64,000 nucleotides of DNA from the NCBI GenBank assembly GCA_019635355.1, contig JAHBZQ010000001.1, positions 1,364,001 through 1,428,000 on the forward strand, in the 5' to 3' direction. The notes beneath the pieces were generated by a model. It worked only from the letters and a program-made list of their open reading frames with translations, did not search any database and was not told where the DNA came from. The position numbers and the translations under genes were made by a program. This document shows, one piece after another, positions 8,418 to 16,404 of this stretch. This DNA is from Rhizobacter sp. (GTDB lineage: Bacteria > Pseudomonadota > Gammaproteobacteria > Burkholderiales > Burkholderiaceae_C). Position 1 is the stretch's first letter. Every line of letters starts with the position of its first letter.

Positions 8418-9740
8418 ATGCTGTATCAACTCTATGAAACCCACCGCGCGCTGCTGAGCCCGTTCTCGGAATTCGCCAGCGCCTCGGCCAAGCTGTACAG
8501 CCACCCGCTGTCTCCGTTCACGCACACGCCGCTGGCGCACCGCGTCTCGGCTGGCCTCGACCTGATGCACCGGCTCTCGAAGGAGTACGAGAAGCCCGAG
8601 TTCGGCATCACCTCCGTCAAGGTGGCGGGTGTCGACGTGGCAGTGCAGGAGCAGGTCGCCATCGAGAAGCCTTTCTGCCGCCTGCTGCGCTTCAAGCGCT
8701 TCACCGACAACCCCGCCGTGCTCGCCAAGCTGAAGGAGCAACCCACCGTGCTCGTGGTCGCGCCGCTCTCCGGCCACCACTCCACGCTGCTGCGCGAGAC
8801 GGTAAAGATGCTGCTGATCGACCACAAGGTGTTCATCACCGACTGGACCGACGCCCGCATGGTGCCCACCGAGGCCGGCCCCTTCCACCTCGACGACTAC
8901 ATCTACTACGTGCAGGAGTTCATCCGCCACATCGGCCCCGAGGTGAACGTGATCTCGGTGTGCCAGCCGACCGTGCCGGTGCTCGCTGCGATCTCGCTGA
9001 TGGCCAGTGCCGGCGAATTCACGCCGCGCACCATGACCATGATGGGCGGCCCCATCGACGCTCGCAAATCGCCGACCGCGGTCAACAACCTGGCGATGAA
9101 CAAGAGCTACGAGTGGTTCGAGAACAACGTGATCTACCGCGTGCCCACCAACTACCCGGGCAACGGCCGCCGTGTGTACCCGGGCTTCCTGCAGCACAGC
9201 GGCTTCATCGCGATGAACCCCGACCGGCACCTGAAGTCGCACTACGACTACTTCATGGACCTGATGCGCGGCGAGGATGAAAGCGCCGAGTTCCACCGCG
9301 CCTTCTACGACGAATACAACGCCGTGCTCGACATGCCGGCCGAGTATTACCTCGACACCATCAAGACCATCTTCCAGGACTTCGCGCTGGTCAACGGCAC
9401 TTGGGACGTGGGCGGCAACCTCGTGCGCCCGCAAGACATCACCACCTCGGCCCTGCTCACCATCGAAGGCGAGCTCGACGACATCTCCGGCGCCGGCCAG
9501 ACCAAGGCCGCGCACGAGCTGTGCACTGGCATCCCGAAGTCGCGCCAGTTCCACTACGACGTGGAAGGCGCGGGCCACTACGGCATCTTCTCGGGCCGCC
9601 GCTGGCGCGAAAAGGTCTACCCGGAACTGCGCGACTTCATCGCGTCGCACCAGGCCCCGGCTTCGGCGCCGCGCAAGGCTGCCGCCGCCCCGCGCAAGGC
9701 TGCACGCAAGGCCGCGCCGGCGCGCAAGCGAGCCGCGTAA
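8418..9740 (+). CDS. phaZ: Intracellular polyhydroxybutyrate depolymerase PhaZ
   Basis: An alpha/beta-hydrolase-like enzyme that mobilises stored PHB granules, 440 residues. The start MLYQLYETHRALLSPFSEFA is characteristic of the i-PHB depolymerase PhaZ1 family. The nucleophile region reads ISVCQPTVPV, with Cys182 in place of the usual lipase serine, as known for Ralstonia PhaZ1 (Cys183). A late ...EGAGHYGIFSGRRW segment supplies the catalytic His. The last 28 or so residues are an Ala/Lys/Arg/Pro tail (APRKAAAAPRKAARKAA), unlike the enzyme core and resembling histone-H1-like or PhaM/PhaP-type DNA- or granule-binding tails. AGGA precedes the ATG. Confidence 0.93.
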   Translation: MLYQLYETHRALLSPFSEFASASAKLYSHPLSPFTHTPLAHRVSAGLDLMHRLSKEYEKPEFGITSVKVAGVDVAVQEQVAIEKPFCRLLRFKRFTDNPAVLAKLKEQPTVLVVAPLSGHHSTLLRETVKMLLIDHKVFITDWTDARMVPTEAGPFHLDDYIYYVQEFIRHIGPEVNVISVCQPTVPVLAAISLMASAGEFTPRTMTMMGGPIDARKSPTAVNNLAMNKSYEWFENNVIYRVPTNYPGNGRRVYPGFLQHSGFIAMNPDRHLKSHYDYFMDLMRGEDESAEFHRAFYDEYNAVLDMPAEYYLDTIKTIFQDFALVNGTWDVGGNLVRPQDITTSALLTIEGELDDISGAGQTKAAHELCTGIPKSRQFHYDVEGAGHYGIFSGRRWREKVYPELRDFIASHQAPASAPRKAAAAPRKAARKAAPARKRAA

Positions 9741-9750
9741 GCTCAGCCGG

Positions 9751-10419
9751 GTGACTGCACCGCCTCCCACCGCTGCCGCCCTCGCCGACGCGCTCAACGA
9801 CGCCCTGCCGCAAACGCAGTGCACGCGCTGCGGCTACCCCGACTGCCGGTCCTACGCCGAGGCCATCGCGCACGGCGAGGCCGGCATCAACCAGTGCCCG
9901 CCCGGTGGTGCTGACGGTGTGGCAAGGCTGGCGCAGCTCACCGGGCGCCCCGCCCTCCCCCTCGACCCGAAGCACGGCCTCGAAGGCCCGCGCCAGCTGG
10001 CGGTGATCGACGAAGCCTGGTGCATCGGCTGCACGCTGTGCCTCAAGGCCTGCCCGGTCGATGCGATCGTGGGCGGCGCCAAGCGCATGCACACGGTGAT
10101 CGACCCGCTGTGCACCGGCTGCGAGCTGTGCATTCCGGTGTGCCCGGTCGACTGCATCTCGCTCGTCAACGTCAGCGGCGAGGCGACCGGCTGGCAGGCC
10201 TGGAGCGCCCCCCAGGCCGATGAGGCCAAGACGCGCTACGCCTTTCATCGCCTGCGGCTGCAGCGCGACGCCGACGAGCGCAGCGCCCGCCTCGCGGCGC
10301 GGGCCCAGGCGCTGCAGGCGACCTCGTCTCCAGCGCCGGACTCGCAAGCCCCAGTGACCAAGGAAAGCCGCATCGCCGCCGCCCTGGCGCGCGCCCGGCG
10401 GCGCAACGGCGCACCCTGA
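9751..10419 (+). CDS. rsxB: RnfB/RsxB-like ferredoxin protein
   Basis: An electron-transfer protein with three iron-sulfur sites, 222 residues from GTG 9751. The N-terminal CTRCGYPDC...CPPGG cysteines (24, 27, 32, 49) form the RnfB/Fe-S domain. Two classical 4Fe-4S motifs follow: CIGCTLCLKACP (91-101) and CTGCELCIPVCP (121-131). The N-terminal membrane anchor of full RnfB is absent and no other rnf genes are nearby. This stand-alone form next to nth is common in betaproteobacteria and may supply electrons to Fe-S proteins such as Nth, which is inference. The reading frame stays open far upstream inside phaZ; GTG 9751 is chosen because it begins the conserved domain. Confidence 0.88.
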   Translation: MTAPPPTAAALADALNDALPQTQCTRCGYPDCRSYAEAIAHGEAGINQCPPGGADGVARLAQLTGRPALPLDPKHGLEGPRQLAVIDEAWCIGCTLCLKACPVDAIVGGAKRMHTVIDPLCTGCELCIPVCPVDCISLVNVSGEATGWQAWSAPQADEAKTRYAFHRLRLQRDADERSARLAARAQALQATSSPAPDSQAPVTKESRIAAALARARRRNGAP

Positions 10420-10425
10420 AACCCA

Positions 10426-10441
10426 GGCGCCTGTCGGCGCC
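10426..10441 (+). terminator. Possible hairpin after rsxB
   Basis: GGCGCC-TGTC-GGCGCC gives a 6-bp GC stem 7 bases after the rsxB stop, with no U-run. It could end the phaZ-rsxB transcript. The following 130 bases up to the CsbD-like gene hold no recognisable coding sequence. Confidence 0.3.
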
Positions 10442-10576
10442 GTCCTACGCCCGGTTGCGGCAAGTTCCGACAACCCCCGTTGCAGAGGGCTGACTTGGGC
10501 CTCGCAGAGCGGCGCCTACGCTGTGCGCACGGGTTCAGCTTCGGGCCCGCAACTCACGTCACTCACGGGAGCCGAC

Positions 10577-10768
10577 ATGAATCGAGATCGCATCGGTGGC
10601 CAGCTGAAGACCAAGGGTCACGCTCGCAAAGGCTGGGGCCGCCTGTTCGGAGACGAACACCAGGGCGAAAAGGTGCGCGAACACGCCACGGGCAAGACGC
10701 AACGCACCTTCGCCATCCGCCAGGGCGAGGCCCGCGAGCAGATCCGCGAGCTGCAATCGCGCTATTGA
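10577..10768 (+). CDS. CsbD-like small stress protein
   Basis: A 63-residue hydrophilic protein beginning MNRDRIGGQLKTKGHARKGWGRLFGD. The pattern (MN-D-I-G-K-K..G--KE-WG.L..D, then a KTQ..F.I..GEA.EQI stretch) matches the CsbD-like family of small, abundant, stress-induced proteins of unknown molecular function. GGGAGC lies 4 bases before the ATG. The frame is open upstream to 10523, but the ATG at 10577 has both the ribosome binding site and the family start. It is followed within 25 bases by a putative small lipoprotein. Confidence 0.75.
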   Translation: MNRDRIGGQLKTKGHARKGWGRLFGDEHQGEKVREHATGKTQRTFAIRQGEAREQIRELQSRY

Positions 10769-10791
10769 GTCCATCACCGGGCACATGGCGC

Positions 10792-10944
10792 ATGAACCGG
10801 GCTGGGTGGTGGATCGTGCTGGCAGCCGCCGTGGGCGCCATGCTGGCATGCGACCCCAAGAAGACTCCCAAACCGGGTGAACCACCCAAGCCTGTCGCGC
10901 AACTTCTCCTCCAGGCCCCGCCGCCCGACGACCTCACCCGCTGA
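10792..10944 (+). CDS. Putative 50-residue lipoprotein
   Basis: A small open frame with the look of a lipoprotein: MNRAGWWIVLAAAVGAMLAC then DPKKTPKPGEPPKPV and a short Pro-rich tail ending PPDDLTR. The hydrophobic stretch (residues 5-19) ends in MLAC. This is a loose lipobox, with Met at -3 rather than Leu. An Asp at +2 would retain it in the inner membrane by the E. coli rule. The ribosome binding site is weak. Codon use and the sensible signal-like N-terminus support a gene, but the length makes this tentative. No function can be given. Confidence 0.45.
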   Translation: MNRAGWWIVLAAAVGAMLACDPKKTPKPGEPPKPVAQLLLQAPPPDDLTR

Positions 10945-10958
10945 GACAATCGGCGTCC

Positions 10959-11615
10959 ATGAAGACGTCGTCGATCGAGCCCTTTTTCGCCACCCTCAAG
11001 GCCGCCAACCCGCACCCCGTCACCGAGCTGGAATACACCAACGCCTTCGAGCTGCTGGCCGCCGTGCTGCTCTCGGCGCAGGCCACGGATGCCGGCGTCA
11101 ACAAGGCCACGCGCAGGCTCTTCGCCGCCGCCAACACGCCGGCCAAGATGGTCGCGCTCGGCGTCGAAGGGGTCAGCGAACACATCAAGACCATCGGCCT
11201 CTTCCGCAACAAGGCGAAGAACCTGGTTGAGACGAGCCGCATCCTCGTTGAGCAGCACGGCGGCCAGGTGCCGCACGACCGTGAGGCGCTCGAAGCGCTG
11301 CCTGGCGTGGGCCGCAAGACGGCCAACGTGGTGCTCAACGTGGTGTTCGGCGAGCCGACGATGGCGGTCGACACGCACATCTTCCGTGTCAGCAACCGCA
11401 CCGGCCTCGCACCGGGCAAGAACCCGCTCGAAGTGGAGATGGGGCTGCTCAAGCGCGTGCCGGCCGAGTACCTGCACCATGCGCACCACTGGCTGATCCT
11501 GCATGGCCGCTATGTGTGCCAGGCGCGGCGCCCGCTGTGCGAGCAGTGCCAGGTGCTGCGCTATTGCGACTCGGCGCCGCCCGAGCTGCTGAAGAAGCTC
11601 ACGGCCGCGGCGTAG
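10959..11615 (+). CDS. nth: Endonuclease III (Nth)
   Basis: A bifunctional DNA glycosylase/AP lyase that removes oxidised pyrimidines, 218 residues. The helix-hairpin-helix LPGVGRKTA contains the catalytic Lys120, and the catalytic Asp138 is in AVDTHIFRV. The [4Fe-4S] loop is complete with Cys187, 194, 197 and 203 (C-x6-C-x2-C-x5-C). The ATG lies 8 bases after a GACAAT box with no clear ribosome binding site. The 3' end overlaps the convergent cobC coding sequence by 55 bases. Confidence 0.97.
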   Translation: MKTSSIEPFFATLKAANPHPVTELEYTNAFELLAAVLLSAQATDAGVNKATRRLFAAANTPAKMVALGVEGVSEHIKTIGLFRNKAKNLVETSRILVEQHGGQVPHDREALEALPGVGRKTANVVLNVVFGEPTMAVDTHIFRVSNRTGLAPGKNPLEVEMGLLKRVPAEYLHHAHHWLILHGRYVCQARRPLCEQCQVLRYCDSAPPELLKKLTAAA

Positions 11616-12130
11616 GGCACGGCCGCAGGCCACTCGGCCGCGCTGCGCGGGTGCGACGCTCCGGCTGCGACCCAACGGGCCGCGTTGATCCACCCGGCAT
11701 GGCCCACCACGCACAGCGGCATGTCACCGAGGTCATCGAGGAACGAGCGGCAGCGCGCCATCAGCTCGCGCACCGATTCGCCGCCCCCCGGCGCGTGGTC
11801 GGCGAAGGCCTCGGTCCAGGCGCCGATATCGGCAGCATCGATCTCGGCCCAATGCTGGCCGTCCCAGCGCCCGAAATCGAGTTCGCACAGGCGCGCATCG
11901 ATGCGGTGCTCGAAGCCCCAGCGCGCGAGCCATCGCCCCACCTCGGCGCTGCGCCTCAGCGGTGAGGTGACGACCACCCGTGACCACGCTTCACGCCGCA
12001 CCCGCTGGCGGATGCGGTGCGCGAGGCGCTTGGCCTTGCGCCGGTCCACCGGCAGGTCGACACGCCCCACGCAACGCCCCTGCGCCCCCACGGGCCGCGG
12101 GTGGCGCCAGACGATCAGCGGGGCCACCAT
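11561..12130 (-). CDS. cobC: Alpha-ribazole phosphatase (histidine phosphatase family)
   Basis: A histidine phosphatase-family protein of 189 residues, last gene of the B12 operon. It would dephosphorylate alpha-ribazole-5'-phosphate or adenosylcobalamin-5'-phosphate. The phosphohistidine motif is RHPRP (residues 9-13) in place of the usual RHG/RHT, and the second-half VVGHAGWI supplies the other catalytic His. The start overlaps cobS by 16 bases. The C-terminal end runs 55 bases into nth on the opposite strand. RHPRP is a recognised variant in CobC proteins. Substrate assignment rests mainly on context. Confidence 0.85.
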   Translation of the reverse strand: MVAPLIVWRHPRPVGAQGRCVGRVDLPVDRRKAKRLAHRIRQRVRREAWSRVVVTSPLRRSAEVGRWLARWGFEHRIDARLCELDFGRWDGQHWAEIDAADIGAWTEAFADHAPGGGESVRELMARCRSFLDDLGDMPLCVVGHAGWINAARWVAAGASHPRSAAEWPAAVPYAAAVSFFSSSGGAESQ

Positions 12131-12888
12131 GCGAGCCAGCCCAGCAGCACGGCGAGTTCGGTGAATTGCTGCGTGGCGCCGAGCGCATCACCGGTGATGC
12201 CGCCCAGCCGGCGCATGAACCAGCGCCCGCAGACCCAAGCGGAGGCGACGGCCACGGCCCATGCCGTGGCCACCATCGGCCACCACGCGGCTTGCCACAC
12301 GATCACCGCACCACCGACGACCAGCGACCACCCGAGTGCCACGACGAAGCCGCCGCCTGAGATGCGCTGCGCCAGCGGCTTGGCCTTCGCCAGCGACACA
12401 TCCCCCGCATAGGGCAGGAAGCGGATCAAGGCCACCGCGGCCGTGCGCGACACGGTGTGCGCGAGCAGCAGCGCCGCCACCGCCCACGCCACCGGCAGCG
12501 CCGCGAGCGTGGCCGCCTTGAGGCCCAGCACCAGCAGCAGGCCGACCGCGCCATAGGTGCCGATGCGCGAGTCCTTCATGATCTCGAGCGCCCGCTCGCG
12601 GCTCACCGTGCCGCCGAGAGCATCGCAGGTGTCGGCCAGGCCGTCTTCGTGGAAGGCGCCGGTGAGCAGCACCGTCGCGATCATCGAGAGCCCCACCGCC
12701 ACGGCAGGCGGAAAGACGAGGCTCGCCGCCCACAGCACCAGCGCGCCCACTGCGCCGACGAAGGCGCCGACCAGTGGGAAGTGCCGTGCGCTCTGGTTCA
12801 GCCACAGCGGGTCGAAGCCCACCCGCACCGGCACGCGCGTCAGGAACTGCAACGCCACCCCGATGAGCCGCAGCTCGTGGCGAATCAT
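12115..12888 (-). CDS. cobS: Adenosylcobinamide-GDP ribazoletransferase CobS
   Basis: The integral inner-membrane cobalamin synthase, 257 residues. It joins AdoCbi-GDP and alpha-ribazole to give adenosylcobalamin. It starts MIRHELRLIGVALQFLTRVP, and the conserved metal-binding HEDGLADTCDALGG lies near residues 80-93. Many hydrophobic segments indicate a polytopic protein. The ATG at 12888 overlaps the cobT stop (ATGA). The frame continues upstream to 12981, but that part lacks family similarity. Confidence 0.95.
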   Translation of the reverse strand: MIRHELRLIGVALQFLTRVPVRVGFDPLWLNQSARHFPLVGAFVGAVGALVLWAASLVFPPAVAVGLSMIATVLLTGAFHEDGLADTCDALGGTVSRERALEIMKDSRIGTYGAVGLLLVLGLKAATLAALPVAWAVAALLLAHTVSRTAAVALIRFLPYAGDVSLAKAKPLAQRISGGGFVVALGWSLVVGGAVIVWQAAWWPMVATAWAVAVASAWVCGRWFMRRLGGITGDALGATQQFTELAVLLGWLAWWPR

Positions 12889-13931
12889 GGAGCGCGCTTT
12901 TCCTGGCGGTCGGACACACCCGCCGACTCGAAGCTCGCCATCTGTTCGAGCAAGGTGAGCGCGCTCACGAGCAGCGGCCACGCGAGCGCCGCACCGGAGG
13001 CTTCACCGAGCCGAAGCCCCAGATCGAGCAACGGTTCGGCCCCCAGGTGTTTGATGAGTGCTGCATGCCCGGGCTCGGCCGAGCGGTGCGCCAGCACGCA
13101 GTAGCCCAGCACACGCGGCACGAGCCGCGCCGCCGCCAGCACGCCAGCACCGGCGATGAAGCCATCCACCACCACCGTGCGCCGCTCCGCCGCCGCCTGC
13201 AGCGCCGCGCCCGCGAGCATCGCGATCTCGAAGCCACCCATCGCGGCCAGCACGGCCAGGGGCGTGTTTGCCTCGCGGTGACGTGTGAGCACTGCGCGCA
13301 GCACGTTGAGCTTGCGCGCGAGGCCGGCATCGTCGAGCCCGGTGCCCCGGCCCGTGCAGCGCTCGAGGTCTTCGCCACCCAGGCGCGCCAGCAGCAGGGC
13401 CGCGCTCGACGTGTTGCCGATGCCCATCTCGCCCAGCAGCACCACATTGCCCGGCAGCGAGCGCACGAGTTCCCGACCGGCCTCGATGGCCTGCACACAC
13501 TGCCCCTCGCTCATCGCCGGGCCCACCAGCGCGTCGGCGGTGCCGAAGCCGATCTTGCGGTCGATCAGCCCGGGGCGCGGTGCGAAGCTGTGGTTCACGC
13601 CCGCGTCAACGACGCTGAGCGCTAGCCCGTGCTGGCGCGCGAGCACGCTCACCGCCGCGCCGCCCGCGAGGAAGTTCTCGACCATCTGCCAGGTCACGTC
13701 GCTCGGGTAGGCCGAGATGCCGCGTGCGGCCAGGCCATGGTCGCCAGCGAACACGAGAAGTTGCGGCGATCGCCACTGCGGGGTCTCGCTGCACTGGATC
13801 AACCCGACCTGCAAGGCCAGCGACTCGATGCGCCCGAGCGACCCCGTCGGCTTGGTCTTGCGATCCAGCCGCTGCTGCAGCCGCTGGCGCAGCGCGGTGT
13901 CGTGGAGGTCAGCGATCTCGGGCAGGTTCAT
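12885..13931 (-). CDS. cobT: Nicotinate-nucleotide-dimethylbenzimidazole phosphoribosyltransferase CobT
   Basis: Makes alpha-ribazole-5'-phosphate by moving the phosphoribosyl of nicotinate mononucleotide onto the lower-ligand base. Residues 26-35 read KTKPTGSLGR, and GEMGIGNTSSAALLLARL is the family nucleotide-binding stretch. Glu310 in RLGEASGAALA is the expected catalytic base (Glu317 in Salmonella). At 348 residues it is normal in length. It overlaps cobQ by 4 bases at its start and cobS at its end. Confidence 0.96.
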   Translation of the reverse strand: MNLPEIADLHDTALRQRLQQRLDRKTKPTGSLGRIESLALQVGLIQCSETPQWRSPQLLVFAGDHGLAARGISAYPSDVTWQMVENFLAGGAAVSVLARQHGLALSVVDAGVNHSFAPRPGLIDRKIGFGTADALVGPAMSEGQCVQAIEAGRELVRSLPGNVVLLGEMGIGNTSSAALLLARLGGEDLERCTGRGTGLDDAGLARKLNVLRAVLTRHREANTPLAVLAAMGGFEIAMLAGAALQAAAERRTVVVDGFIAGAGVLAAARLVPRVLGYCVLAHRSAEPGHAALIKHLGAEPLLDLGLRLGEASGAALAWPLLVSALTLLEQMASFESAGVSDRQEKRAP

Positions 13932-15415
13932 GGCGGGAAAGGTGCCTCGGCCAGGCGCCTCAAGGCGCCGGGTTCGAAATGGGTGTCGATGAAGTCGGCA
14001 AGCCCGTCGAATACGGCCGACAGCGGCTGCACGCCGGCACCGAACAGCGCCTGCATCACCGGGGCCGATTCGAAGAGGCCATGAGCGTACAGGCCGAGCA
14101 CGTTGCGGTGTTGCCAGCCGATGGCCTCGCCTCGGGGGTTGAAAAGTGCCGTTTGCGCGCTGGCGCCCGCAGCGGGTTCGGTGCGACCGTGGCGGATCTC
14201 ATAGCCCTCGGCCTGCACGCCCGACAAGGCCTGCCAAGCCCCCTGCAGCGGCGGGAAACGCACCGGCGTGGCGGACAGCAGCTTGTGCGGCTCGAAGCGC
14301 GTCACGAGCGGCAGCAAGCCCAGGCCGGCCGCGCTGCCGTCGACGCCATGCGCGTCATGCAGCGACTCGCCCAGCATCTGCAGGCCGCCGCACACGCCGA
14401 GCACACGGCCACCGCGTGCGGCGTGCGCATGGATCGGGCCGTCGAGCCCCTGCGAGCGCAGCCACGCGAGGTCACCACTCGTGTGCTTGGAGCCGGGCAG
14501 CACGATCCAGTCGCCCCCGCCGAGCGACGCCAGATCGGCCACGCTGCGCGCCCAGCTCACCCGCACGCCGGGCAGTTGGCGCAGCGGCTGGAATTCGTCG
14601 AGGTTGCTGATGCGCGGGTAGGCCACGATGGCGATGCGCGTGCCTCCGCCGTGGCCGGTGGGCGTGTCGTCGAACACGCCGTCTTCCTCGGGCAGGCCGT
14701 GGCCGCGCCACAGGGGCAGCACGGCGACGGTCGGCACGCCGGTGAGGTCTTGCAGTTGCTGCGGGCCGGGCGCGAGCAGGCTCGCGTCGCCACGGAAGCG
14801 GTTCAACACGAAGCCGCGCAGCAGGCGGCGCTCGGCCTCGGGCAAGAGCTGGTGCGTGCCGTAGAGGTGGGCGAAGGCGCCGCCGCGGTCGATGTCGGTG
14901 ACGAGCAGGCAGGCGGCGTTTGCCTCGCGTGCGGTGCGCATGTTGACGAAGTCGCTCGCATGCAGGTTGATCTCGGCCGGCGAGCCGGCGCCTTCGATCA
15001 CCAGCAGGTCGTTCTCGGCGGCGAGCGACTGCAGCGCCTCGCGTGCGAACGGCCAGAGCGCCTCGCTGCGCTCGCGCCAGGGCACGGCCGCCAAGTCGGG
15101 CCGCACCTCACCCATCACCACCACCTGGCTGCGCGTGTCGTGCTCGGGCTTGAGCAGCACCGGGTTCATGCGCACCTCGGGCACACGCCGCGCGGCCAGC
15201 GCCTGGAAGTACTGCGCGCTGCCGATCTCGCCCAGGCGACCACCCGGGCCCGGCACGACGCGCGCGTTGTTGCTCATGTTTTGCGCCTTGAACGGCGCCA
15301 CCTTCAGCCCCTGGCGCGCATACCAGCGGCACAGCGCCGTGGCGAGCCAGCTCTTGCCGGCGCCGCTGGTGGTGCCGAGCACCAACACCGCGCGGGCGCG
15401 GCCTCGTGAGCTCAC
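13928..15415 (-). CDS. cobQ: Cobyric acid synthase CobQ/CbiP
   Basis: A glutamine-dependent amidase that amidates four side chains of adenosylcobyrinic acid a,c-diamide, 495 residues from GTG 15415. An N-terminal dethiobiotin synthetase-like domain carries GTTSGAGKS (14-22) and KAQNMSNNA. A C-terminal class I glutamine amidotransferase domain has the nucleophile in GVCGGLQMLG and the partner His in GLYAHGLFE. The GTG start overlaps the cbiB stop by 4 bases. The open frame extends another 357 bases upstream, antiparallel to nothing and in frame over cbiB, without family similarity. Confidence 0.95.
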   Translation of the reverse strand: MSSRGRARAVLVLGTTSGAGKSWLATALCRWYARQGLKVAPFKAQNMSNNARVVPGPGGRLGEIGSAQYFQALAARRVPEVRMNPVLLKPEHDTRSQVVVMGEVRPDLAAVPWRERSEALWPFAREALQSLAAENDLLVIEGAGSPAEINLHASDFVNMRTAREANAACLLVTDIDRGGAFAHLYGTHQLLPEAERRLLRGFVLNRFRGDASLLAPGPQQLQDLTGVPTVAVLPLWRGHGLPEEDGVFDDTPTGHGGGTRIAIVAYPRISNLDEFQPLRQLPGVRVSWARSVADLASLGGGDWIVLPGSKHTSGDLAWLRSQGLDGPIHAHAARGGRVLGVCGGLQMLGESLHDAHGVDGSAAGLGLLPLVTRFEPHKLLSATPVRFPPLQGAWQALSGVQAEGYEIRHGRTEPAAGASAQTALFNPRGEAIGWQHRNVLGLYAHGLFESAPVMQALFGAGVQPLSAVFDGLADFIDTHFEPGALRRLAEAPFPP

Positions 15416-16353
15416 ACCGCCCTCGCCACCCACGACAGCACGGTGAGCACCATCGCCGCCCAGGCGGCCATGGTGGCGAAGCCCAGCGCCTGCACCATGT
15501 TGCGCGACGAGGGCGCGGCACCCGTTTCGTTGAGCACGTAGACGCCCGGCTTGGCCAGCCGCACGCCCAAGCGCAGCGCCATCGCGCCCATCGCCCAGCC
15601 GCCGTTGGGTGACGGCGTGCGCCCCGCCTGCCGCTTGAGCGAACGCCAGCTGGCCGCACGCCACGCGGGGTAGAGGCTGAGCGCGGTGAGGCGCGCGGGC
15701 AGCCACGAGAGAACGTCGTCGGCGCGCGCCGACCACTTGCCCGCCCATTCCCACACACCGCGGAAGCCCCACATCGCATCCATGGTGTTGGCCACGCGGT
15801 AGAGCACGGCGCCGGGCAGGCCGAAGACGGCAAACCAGAAGAGCGGTGCGACGACCGAATCGTTGAGGTTCTCGGCGAGTGTCTCGATGGCGGTCTCGCG
15901 CAGCGTGTCTTCGTCGAAGTCGCTCAGGTCGCGGCTGACGAGCTGCGACAGGCGCTCGCGCGCCGGCTCCAGGCCGAGGGTGAGGCTGTCTTCGAAGGCA
16001 ATGACTTCATCGCGCACCATGCGCCAGGCGAACATCGGCTTGAGCAGCAGCGCCAGCACCGGGATCGACCACCACCACGCCACGCCGAGCAGCTGCTTCT
16101 GCACCCACCACGCGAGCGCGGCGGCACCGCCGGCCAGCACGATCCACGACAGCGCCCCACCCCAGAACGCCGCAGACTGCGGCAGCACGCGCAGCCGGCA
16201 ACCCAGGGGCCACAGCAGCTTGCCGAGCCAGGCGACGGGGTGCAGAGAGCTGCGGGGTTCGCCAAAGATGGCGTCAAGGGCCCAGGCGAGGATCAGCGCG
16301 AGGGCGAGGACGAGAGCGGCAGACAGCGGCGCAGAGGGGGTGGCGGGCAGCAT
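15412..16353 (-). CDS. cbiB: Adenosylcobinamide-phosphate synthase CbiB/CobD
   Basis: A membrane protein that attaches aminopropanol (or its phosphate) to adenosylcobyric acid, 313 residues. Diagnostic stretches are DAIFGEPRSSLHPVAWLGKL near the N-terminus, ETLAENLNDSVVAPLFWF, and NTMDAMWGFR. Several hydrophobic segments fit its inner-membrane location. It starts 51 bases after btuD and overlaps cobQ by 4. The symbol cobD is also used, but that name denotes a different enzyme in enterics. Confidence 0.95.
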   Translation of the reverse strand: MLPATPSAPLSAALVLALALILAWALDAIFGEPRSSLHPVAWLGKLLWPLGCRLRVLPQSAAFWGGALSWIVLAGGAAALAWWVQKQLLGVAWWWSIPVLALLLKPMFAWRMVRDEVIAFEDSLTLGLEPARERLSQLVSRDLSDFDEDTLRETAIETLAENLNDSVVAPLFWFAVFGLPGAVLYRVANTMDAMWGFRGVWEWAGKWSARADDVLSWLPARLTALSLYPAWRAASWRSLKRQAGRTPSPNGGWAMGAMALRLGVRLAKPGVYVLNETGAAPSSRNMVQALGFATMAAWAAMVLTVLSWVARAV

Positions 16354-16404
16354 CGTCGAGGTCGGTGCGGCGGGATTGTGCGTCAGCGGCGCGCCGGATG
16401 AGCA

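Noticed and set aside
15416..15772. A 119-codon N-terminal extension of CobQ
   Set aside because: It overlaps the cbiB coding sequence and has no family similarity; the GTG at 15415 overlapping the cbiB stop is the better start.
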